NCBI GenBank assembly: GCA_947497245.1
Contig: CANMFO010000001.1
Span: 1 to 64,000 of the forward strand
Length of the DNA stretch: 64,000 nt
From: an uncultured Flavobacteriaceae bacterium
GTDB taxonomy: Bacteria; Bacteroidota; Bacteroidia; Flavobacteriales; Flavobacteriaceae
Direction of reading: 5' to 3'
Shown here: piece after piece, positions 38,412 through 45,413 of the stretch
Layout: each line of letters starts with the position of its first letter
How positions within the stretch are numbered: position 1 is the first letter of the stretch
The notes under the pieces: generated by a model
Told to the model about the DNA's origin: nothing
Databases searched by the model: none
The model's input: only the letters and a program-made list of their open reading frames with translations
Position numbers and translations under genes: made by a program

Positions 38412-39535
38412 ATGGATTCAAAAAACTTTTCAAGACGTAACTTTATTCAAAAAGGAGCATTGGCTGGCATTGCGACCACTACTATGGTCGGCAATGGTTT
38501 TAGTCGATCAAACGATATAGCGATATCGGATAAAGGGAAACGGGATAATCATGATTATCCTTCTTCCGCCACCAGGAAACTTACAGATCTCCTAAATATA
38601 AGATACCCTATTGTTCAAGCACCAACAGGTGGCGTTGTAAATAGTTCGTTCACAGCTGCGGTAGCCAATAACGGTGGATTGGGAGAACTGCCTTTGAGTT
38701 GGTCCGAACCGGATTACGCAGAGAAACAAATTGCGGCCGTAAAGGAAAAAACGAACAAATCGTTTTTTGCAAATTTCGTATTGAATTTTGAGCCAAAGGC
38801 GTTTGATACCGCTATTAAAAAAGGCGTTCCCATAATACAATTTTCCTGGGGAATGCCAACTAAGGATATGGTCGCAAAAATGAAGGCCGCCAAAGTAATT
38901 TTGGGCATTCAGGTGACCAGTGGGGCCAGTGCAAAAGTGGCCTTGGGCCTCGGAGCGGATTATTTGGTGTGCCAAGGTACTGAAGCTGGGGCCATGTACA
39001 TGCGTCCCGGCCGTTGGCGGAAGCCCTGGAGCGGGTATTGAAGGTAGCGGAAGATGTGCCGGTGGTTGCCTCTGGAGGCATAGCGACAGGGTATAAAATG
39101 CGCGAGTATGTCGAAATGGGAGCCGCGGGTGTGGTTATGGGTTCGAGATTTGTCGCTACGAAAGAGAGTCGAGCACATGCTATGTATAAAGAATCAATGA
39201 TAAGGTCAAGCGCAAAAGATACCGTCCTTACAACCTGTATGAACAAGGGGTTTGAAAACACAACACATCGCATTTTACGCAACTCAACCTTTGAAATGTG
39301 GGAATCAGCTGGTTGTCCAGCTATTGGAAATAGGCCTGGAGAAATGGATACCATTGTAAAATATGGCGAAGATACCGATGTGGAACGCTATAGTATCAAT
39401 TCACCGGGTGCGTTTTATACCGGTGATATAGAAGCAATGGCACACTATGCGGGAAAAAGTGTCAATGATATACATGATATTCCAACGGTAGCTGAACTAA
39501 TGGAGCGGGTTTGGAAAGAATTTCTTGATAAATAA
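38412..39535 (+). pseudogene. Nitronate monooxygenase family gene broken by a -1 frameshift
   Basis: The first part (38412 to about 38990) has a Tat-like leader (SRRNFIQKGALAG) and the nitronate monooxygenase/2-nitropropane dioxygenase TIM-barrel start, LLNIRYPIVQAPTGGV, reaching DYLVCQGTEAG. At the G-run 38988-38991 one base appears to be missing: reading with one extra G continues as GHVHASRPLAEALERVLK, and the rest of the family (VPVVASGGIATG, GAAGVVMGSRF) follows in the other frame to 39535. As written the protein would end at 39041. The frameshift is in a homopolymer, so a sequencing error cannot be excluded. The FMN-binding residues are otherwise present. Confidence 0.8.
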
Positions 39536-40116
39536 TGAACTTAAAAAACAAAAAGATGCACAATAGGAGTACAACGGTGAATGGTTTTGATATGGAGACC
39601 ATGGAAAACATGGTAAAAGCTATATAGGGCAGTCCCAAAATTGCAGAATTCAAGTTTAGGACAACGAACAAATGGGAATCTGGCCCTCGGAACAAAAGTC
39701 AGATACAGGGATTTTACGGGGCATGTCAGGACGATACCACAAGAACGGTACCTTTTGAATGCAGCACCGATATGCCCAGCATTTTAAACGGTACGGATAT
39801 GGCTCCCAGTCCGCCCGAGTTTTTGCTCCATACGTTGGCCAGCTGCATCACAACGTCTATGATGTTGTTGGCCTCGGCAAATGGTATTGAAGTAGATGAC
39901 GTTACCATACGGGTTGAAGGCGATTTAAATTTGAATGGATTTCTCGGTTTGGATGCCTGTATCCTAGAAGAATATGAACAAATAAAAGTGTCCATTGATT
40001 TAGAAGGCAATCTAACTGAAGCTGAAAAGAGGGAACTATTGAAGTTTGCCAAAAAATCGCCCATATATAACACCATATTAAACCCGGGAGCGATCAATAT
40101 TGCATTACACCCCTAA
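39535..40116 (+). pseudogene. OsmC-family protein gene interrupted by an in-frame TAG
   Basis: ATG at 39535 overlaps the stop codon of the preceding gene (TAATG). The frame reads TVNGFDMETMENMVKAI, then TAG at 39625-39627, then continues without a break through an OsmC domain (PEFLLHTLASCITTSMM with the peroxidatic-type cysteine, then SPIYNTIL) to 40116. Full-length homologues would read straight through. Either the gene is dead or translation restarts, for example at 39772. OsmC proteins reduce organic hydroperoxides. It shares its apparent operon and its decay with the nitronate monooxygenase. Confidence 0.75.
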
Positions 40117-40203
40117 CAAAAGTGGGGTATCCGCAATCAAATGATGAAGCACGATCGATCGATCTACCACATCCTGTGCTATTATGTATTTCTGTTGGTA
40201 TCG

Positions 40204-41274
40204 CTATGGGACATAGTGAAACGATTCTCCCCAAGCGAGCAACAGATAGGGTGCCGGCGACCCTTTTAGCCGGGTATAGGTCAACCAATTGGACTCCCGG
40301 TGGTCGATGGTATGCGCCATTTCATTTTCATGACCGGTAATGACCATTGCGGGTTTAAAACCTTTGACCATGCGCTGAATGTCGGGCGTCCAGCAGTTGG
40401 GAAAAAGTACGTCCACCCGGTTTTGGGTACCGGCCGTATCGATCCAGTCCCAATCTTCCACCGGGCCCGACTGATCCCCGGTCTGGACAAAGGACATGCC
40501 CTCGGGTGTAAATACAAGAGGTACATTGTTTTCAATATCTTTGCCCTGATGACCGGGATAATTGATTACCGTTAATTCCTGTGCCCCTTGCTGTACCTTT
40601 AATTTTTGCTTTGTATGTGCCTCCCGTTTTAGGTGGGTGATGGTCTTGTGTATCGGCAGGTCGCTCCAAACTTCCGGAGGGGCTACCACGGGTTTCTTAT
40701 GGTCCAAGAAGGTCTGGGCCACTCCAATATCGGCATGGTCGCCATGCCTATGACTGATGAATAGCACATCGCATTGTTCGACGATCTGCTCCATCAAGGG
40801 ACCTGACAGGGAAAAACCTTCGGCGTTCGAAAAACGATCGGAATCAGAAAAATAGGAAGCCTGGACAATATCGAATCCAATGGTAACACTGGCGGTGCGG
40901 ATGACAAACCCATGATTGTAAAGTTTCCAAATTCGGGCACCCTGTTTTACTTTGGTCCGTTGCATTTCTCCAAGGGATTTCGTGATCCGTTCTTCCAAAA
41001 ATTCTTGGACAGCAGGTTTTTGAGGTGCATTTTCCTCATGCAATACGCCATCGAGCATCAGCATGGCCATTTTGCGTTCGAGGGGTTCTTCAAGTGTCGG
41101 CGGGTACTTCTCAAGGGCCTTGTTGACCAGCCCCAAAGCGACTTTGTCCTGTTGATTGATAAAACCGTCGATATCTCCCCACCAGTCCAGTTTTTCCCCA
41201 TCCACTGTCTGGGCAGTCAGGGTATGCAGCATGGCGGATAAGATACCGATGCATAGGAGGCTTGCTTTTTTCAT
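40204..41274 (-). CDS. Secreted metallo-beta-lactamase-fold hydrolase (UlaG-like)
   Basis: A 356-residue protein with a signal peptide (about 1-21, ending LTAQ), a helical N-terminal region (about 25-110) and an MBL domain with HRHGDHAD (zinc ligands, near 171-178), NYPGHQG and VITGHENEM. UlaG-like MBL enzymes hydrolyse lactones and cyclic or other phosphoesters. It is the last gene of a minus-strand run of four phosphoesterase-type genes, 35 bases after an EEP gene. Confidence 0.78.
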   Translation of the reverse strand: MKKASLLCIGILSAMLHTLTAQTVDGEKLDWWGDIDGFINQQDKVALGLVNKALEKYPPTLEEPLERKMAMLMLDGVLHEENAPQKPAVQEFLEERITKSLGEMQRTKVKQGARIWKLYNHGFVIRTASVTIGFDIVQASYFSDSDRFSNAEGFSLSGPLMEQIVEQCDVLFISHRHGDHADIGVAQTFLDHKKPVVAPPEVWSDLPIHKTITHLKREAHTKQKLKVQQGAQELTVINYPGHQGKDIENNVPLVFTPEGMSFVQTGDQSGPVEDWDWIDTAGTQNRVDVLFPNCWTPDIQRMVKGFKPAMVITGHENEMAHTIDHRESNWLTYTRLKGSPAPYLLLAWGESFHYVP

Positions 41275-41309
41275 ATTAGATCCATTTTAAGGTTGTTATG
41301 TATTTCTTC

Positions 41310-42221
41310 TTACCATTTGAATTCAGCGATTACGGGGTAGTGGTCGGACAGATGGTAGGTAGGTTCTTTATTTTGTACGCGTGCATAGGTGCAGTGCTTG
41401 CCCAGGAAGGGTGAAGCCATAATATAGTCGATCCTGGTAGCATTGGCGGGCCTTTCTTTGTTCGTGTCTTTTTCGAACACTTGGGTGGGGCAGCTGAGGC
41501 GTTCCTCGAAAGTCGTGGTATGTTTTTGAACCACATCTATCAGGGGAAAACCAAGAAAAGTGCCTAAAACGCCATATTCCAATTGTCCCATGAGCAGGTT
41601 GCGCACATGCGCGTTTTCTTTTTCGGATTCGCGTTTGGTTGTCAACAGTTCCGCATTGTCCTTATAGAATTGCGCATCGAATGGGGAAACTGCGTTGAAA
41701 TCGCCCAACACGATGATTTTGTCCTGTTGTTCCTTTATATCCGCCAATTTTGATAGGACAATCTGGGCTTCTTCCTGCCGTTTTCGATAGCTGAAGGGAG
41801 AAAAATGAACCACTATGAAATCAATGCCCCAGGTGGTACAATGCAGTGCTCCATGATGCATGTTCTCCAGAATACGCTCTTTTACCTCTATGGGTTTATT
41901 GGAAGTAAGGCCCACGGGGTAGCCCGATGTCTTTACTATTTCGGCGTAGGAATGTCCCCACTCCCGGGCATCTTCCAAAAGTGCTTCCTTGGTATAGCCG
42001 TTTAACTCCTGTAAGGCCACCACATCGGGTTTTTGCGAGTTGATCCAAGCGATGGCGTTCTGTTTGCGCTCCCCTGCCTTTCCCCATTCGAAACCGTTCC
42101 AGATATTGTAGGAGATAACCCTAAGGGCTACCGACCCCCTATCTGTTTTTTCTTGGGCAGAAAGGGTCCCGACCATGAAGAACAGCACTATAAGCACCAA
42201 TACTCTTTTCGGGTCTGTCAT
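41310..42221 (-). CDS. Secreted EEP-superfamily phosphodiesterase-like protein
   Basis: About 303 residues when started at the ATG at 42221, which yields a signal peptide (VLIVLFFMVGTLSAQ). The EEP landmarks are VISYNIWNG, ALQELNG (acidic metal ligand), VVHFSPF, LGDFNAVSPFD and LSDHYP. The tail follows the pattern of small secreted sphingomyelinase or nuclease-like enzymes. The substrate is unknown. It is one of three EEP proteins encoded at or near the phosphonate operons, with a fourth at 53401. Confidence 0.87.
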   Translation of the reverse strand: MTDPKRVLVLIVLFFMVGTLSAQEKTDRGSVALRVISYNIWNGFEWGKAGERKQNAIAWINSQKPDVVALQELNGYTKEALLEDAREWGHSYAEIVKTSGYPVGLTSNKPIEVKERILENMHHGALHCTTWGIDFIVVHFSPFSYRKRQEEAQIVLSKLADIKEQQDKIIVLGDFNAVSPFDAQFYKDNAELLTTKRESEKENAHVRNLLMGQLEYGVLGTFLGFPLIDVVQKHTTTFEERLSCPTQVFEKDTNKERPANATRIDYIMASPFLGKHCTYARVQNKEPTYHLSDHYPVIAEFKW

Positions 42222-42369
42222 TATAAGTAATCTACTTTTTTTAGGGTTTGGGCCATGGTGGTCGGAGTGCGGTCCGCTGCAGCGTTCCCTTGGATATGAA
42301 TATTTTGGATCTTCCATCTTTTTTCTTAAAAATTGAACAAGCACAGGGCAAAATCGAGAGGATTACATT

Positions 42370-43356
42370 TCATGGTTTGTCCATTTGGGTGCTGAAATTC
42401 AGCGTTCTTTCCGTTATGGTCGGATGCATGCCATCGGCATCGGGAACGCCAATTTCACGTGGCGTGGGTGCAATAAATTGTGTTGTGGCACCTTCTATGT
42501 GGAGTTTGCCCTCATCCGCATCAAGGGAGAGAACGGTATAGAGCGGGTTCCGATAGGGACAGGTATATCGAACGGAGGGATAAGCAGTTTCTATATGGGG
42601 TGCAAAGCGTTGTGTCTCAAATTTCCCACCGACCCATTTGTAGGACATGCTGTTGATCTGGATGTAGGGAATGCCATTGATTTCCTTTACATAATCGGTA
42701 TGGTGGTGTCCGCTTAAACAGGCAACGACCTTTGATCGTCCACCCTTTCGCCCGGCCCCTTCCAATATCGCCCTTATTTCTTCCTTATTGGCCACTCCGG
42801 AATCGGCCTCCAAACTTTGGTGGACAAAAACTATTGTCGGTTTGTTGGCCTTGCGCAGATCATCGGTCAGCCATTCGCGCTGTGCTGTTCCAATATAGCG
42901 GTCATAGCCACTCCAAGGTGCCGGATTTTGATCATTTCCATCCAATACGATGAAATGGAAGCTTCCCTGGTCAAAGGAATAATAGCGTTTTTTCATTTGC
43001 CACCAGTCCATGGTCTGCTCCCTGGTGAACCCCAGGTCACGCATATCGTGATTTCCCAGCACATGGTAGCTGGGGCCTTCAAATTCGTTCCATATATCGA
43101 GAAAGGGTTGATTTTGTTTGCGCGGAAGGGCGAAATCCCCCATTTGTATAATAAAATTGGGATTTCTTTCCTTCATGTCATCCATAAAAAATCGCAACCT
43201 TGCGTATCCATCATGGATAATATCCTGATGTACATCGGCAACAATGCCTATTTGCAATTTCCCGCCCATTTTGAGGCCGTATCCCGATATGGGGAAGGGC
43301 AGGGACAGTATCAATCCCGCTTTCACGGATTTTCGTATAAAACTTCTTCTTTCCAT
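42370..43356 (-). CDS. Calcineurin-type metallophosphoesterase with Tat-like signal
   Basis: About 328 residues starting at a Met followed by ERRSFIRKS, a twin-arginine-like signal. The metallophosphoesterase motifs are all present: GIVADVHQD, MGDFALP, GNHDMRD, VFVHQSL and SGHHHTDY. It probably hydrolyses phosphomonoesters or phosphodiesters in the periplasm. The adjacent EEP genes (34 and 148 bases away) suggest they act on the same material. Confidence 0.87.
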   Translation of the reverse strand: MERRSFIRKSVKAGLILSLPFPISGYGLKMGGKLQIGIVADVHQDIIHDGYARLRFFMDDMKERNPNFIIQMGDFALPRKQNQPFLDIWNEFEGPSYHVLGNHDMRDLGFTREQTMDWWQMKKRYYSFDQGSFHFIVLDGNDQNPAPWSGYDRYIGTAQREWLTDDLRKANKPTIVFVHQSLEADSGVANKEEIRAILEGAGRKGGRSKVVACLSGHHHTDYVKEINGIPYIQINSMSYKWVGGKFETQRFAPHIETAYPSVRYTCPYRNPLYTVLSLDADEGKLHIEGATTQFIAPTPREIGVPDADGMHPTITERTLNFSTQMDKP

Positions 43357-43438
43357 CATATTCTTAATAGGTTCTTTTTTGTTCCCGTTCGGCAAGACGT
43401 CCATTTTTGCAACAAGGCTTACCTGTGTCGAATGCCTG

Positions 43439-44260
43439 CTATTCGGGCAGCAGTTCGAGCACGCTCAATACCGGTCGGTGGTCGGAGGCCAGGGATTCGT
43501 CGATTACTCGTGTTTCAGATACCTTCCATCTGTTTGCCGGCCTGAAAAGGACATAATCGATTTTTGCCCGTGGGTTTTTGGAAGGTGCAGTGGGGACGTT
43601 TTCCAAAAACGATTTTTTCCAGTTCCCATAAAGCAGTTGCATTGTGGGGCTATTGGGAAGGGCATTCAGATCGCCCGCCAATATTGTTGGGGTACCATCG
43701 TCATCCTGCGCAAAGAGGGCATTGAGCATTTTGGCCTGTTCCAACCTGTCCCTATTTTCCTTTCCATAGTCCAAATGTGTTGAAACAAAACGCAGAGTAT
43801 CTCCGGACTGTAGTGGAATCAATGCTTCCAGGGCACCTCTTGGTTCCCTATCCTCCGAACCTGGCAGTTTGTGGTTTTGAACTTTCCAAATCGGATTCCG
43901 AGACAATATTCCAGTGCCAAAATAACCTCCATCAAACGACATGGACTTTCCGAACAATGGGATCAATCCCGTCCTGAGGCCCAATTCCACGCAAATGTTC
44001 ATTTTTTTCGCCCGTTCCGTATGGACATCCACTTCCTGTAAGGCCACAAAATCCGGTTTGACGGAATGGATCACACTGGCTATGTGGTCGAGATCGAAAT
44101 CTCCCTTCATGGTTTCACCGTGGTATATATTAAAGGTCAATACCCGAACAGTTCGAAGCGTATCTACTTTGGATTGTGCCCTAACAAGGTTATTGGGGGC
44201 GACCATCAGCAGGAACAACAGAAAGGGGGCAAGCTTACGGGATTTTGTTCTAAGCATCAT
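43439..44260 (-). CDS. Secreted EEP-superfamily phosphodiesterase-like protein
   Basis: About 273 residues from the ATG at 44260 (or 44257) with a signal peptide ending NNLVRAQ. The EEP landmarks are VLTFNIYHGE, ALQEVDVHT, VSTHLDYG, AGDLNALPNS and ASDHRP. The start codon overlaps the stop of a 46-codon open frame (ATGA), which argues for translational coupling. It heads the phosphoesterase run EEP-MPE-EEP-MBL. Confidence 0.88.
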   Translation of the reverse strand: MMLRTKSRKLAPFLLFLLMVAPNNLVRAQSKVDTLRTVRVLTFNIYHGETMKGDFDLDHIASVIHSVKPDFVALQEVDVHTERAKKMNICVELGLRTGLIPLFGKSMSFDGGYFGTGILSRNPIWKVQNHKLPGSEDREPRGALEALIPLQSGDTLRFVSTHLDYGKENRDRLEQAKMLNALFAQDDDGTPTILAGDLNALPNSPTMQLLYGNWKKSFLENVPTAPSKNPRAKIDYVLFRPANRWKVSETRVIDESLASDHRPVLSVLELLPE

Positions 44261-44397
44261 GGTATTGCAATGGGGACGATTACCTGGGTCCCGTCCCATT
44301 TAAAAATAAGCTGCGCCTTCCGACCTTCTGCCTTTGGATCCATTGTGAACTGTTCCGGCTTGCTGCCAAGATCTTTTGGCCGGGCTGTGGTTTCCAT
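44257..44397 (-). CDS. Small ORF translationally coupled to the EEP gene
   Basis: A 46-codon frame from the ATG at 44397 to the TGA at 44257-44259. The TGA shares bases with the ATG of the EEP gene (ATGA overlap). The product starts METTARPKD and ends with the beta-strand-like AQLIFKWDGTQVIVPIAIP. No signal peptide or membrane segment is visible and I recognise no family. The overlap and absence of waste between frames favour a real translated ORF, either a small protein or a leader controlling the hydrolase operon. Confidence 0.45.
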   Translation of the reverse strand: METTARPKDLGSKPEQFTMDPKAEGRKAQLIFKWDGTQVIVPIAIP

Positions 44398-44441
44398 CGT
44401 TCAGTCTTTTTACACCTATAGAATAGCTACAATGTCAAAAA

Positions 44442-44466
44442 AATTTACTATAAGTTAAAATATTTA
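44442..44466. promoter_or_regulatory. Possible regulator site similar to the phnA upstream region
   Basis: AATTTACTATAAGTTA (44442-44457) shares the core TACTATAWGT with the phnA 16-mer, allowing a one-base shift. TAAGTTAAAATATTTA (44451-44466) is, with one mismatch, the reverse complement of 28484-28499 upstream of phnA. It lies 45 bases upstream of the small ORF and EEP operon. There is no matching -7 element at the 9-base spacing, so it is weaker evidence than the sites at 28503 and 49796. Confidence 0.3.
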
Positions 44467-44662
44467 ACAGATTTTTGGGAGATTCCCGCTGCGGACAGCA
44501 CTGGAATGTCCGGTGAAGAGCTCGAGGGGCACTCCCATCGTCGGAAATAGCGTTGCAAACGGAACGCCCGCTGTGCAAAGCAGGTTGCTGGAAGAAATCG
44601 GGGCATATCGCGTGATCCGATTATTTTGCCACGGCCCATGGTGTCGTCCGAAAATGTACACC

Positions 44663-45220
44663 CTAATTCAACAGGTAGATTTTCAACAAAACGGCCGGTT
44701 CGTCAAATTCGTTTGATAGGCCATGTGGAACCGTACCGTCAAAAAACAGTAGATCTCCCTTTTCCAAATCAATGTGCTCTTTTCGAATAAGGTACGCAAG
44801 CCTTCCACTTAGGACAAAGACCAGTTCGTTGGCATTGGTGGAGATCGGTTTTCGATACGATTTGCCCGCCACATTTATCAAATACACCCGAATGCTGTTA
44901 TCCGATGTATTGCTCGAGAGCAAGTGGGTGTATTCCAAATTTTTCGAATCTTCCCTGACTTCTTTGGTTCCCTCCCCATCCTTTACAAGAATATAGTCGC
45001 CCTTGATATTGGAGGTTAGGTCCAATTCGGCCAGATCAATGCTCAAAGTTTGCATGATCTTTAACAAAACGGGCAGGGAGGGAGTGGTTCTTAAGTTTTC
45101 GATCTTTGAGATCAGCCCGGCACTCACCCCCGTTCTTTTGGCGACCTGCTGCAAGGTTAAATCCCGTTTTTGTCTAGCCAACTTTAGCTGCTTGCCAATG
45201 TTTACCAAAATATCATCCAT
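44663..45220 (-). CDS. XRE-family regulator with C-terminal cupin domain (copy 2)
   Basis: A 185-residue paralogue of the regulator at 34030. The helix-turn-helix is nearly identical (QLKLARQKRDLTLQQVAKR, then GVSAGLISKIENLRTTP), and so is the cupin end (YLIRKEHIDLEKGDLLFF), with most differences near DLTSNIKGD. Because the recognition helix seems unchanged, both copies should bind the same operator. It lies 193 bases after the NPCBM gene and upstream of the phosphoesterase run, so it may coordinate the second half of the phosphonate locus. Confidence 0.9.
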   Translation of the reverse strand: MDDILVNIGKQLKLARQKRDLTLQQVAKRTGVSAGLISKIENLRTTPSLPVLLKIMQTLSIDLAELDLTSNIKGDYILVKDGEGTKEVREDSKNLEYTHLLSSNTSDNSIRVYLINVAGKSYRKPISTNANELVFVLSGRLAYLIRKEHIDLEKGDLLFFDGTVPHGLSNEFDEPAVLLKIYLLN

Positions 45221-45247
45221 GCTTGAAGTTTTAAATTCTAGATCGAC

Positions 45248-45283
45248 AGCTATAGCAGCTGAAATGAATATATAAAGCTATAG
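45248..45283. repeat. Paired AGCTATAG direct repeats upstream of the second XRE-cupin gene
   Basis: AGCTATAG occurs at 45248-45255 and again at 45276-45283, 28 bases apart; each contains the palindrome CTATAG. On the minus strand TAGCTTTA between them resembles a -7 element. The site lies 28-63 bases from the regulator start codon, a sensible place for autoregulation. Confidence 0.35.
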
Positions 45284-45413
45284 ATCACGGTTAAAAGTTG
45301 TGAAAGTACGCAAAAATGTAAATTTAAGTATGCTTTTCAGGTACAACAAGAATGCCAATGGCGATCAAGGCCACCAAAAAAGTACCGCATCGTTTTCCTC
45401 CCTTTGGTCTGAT

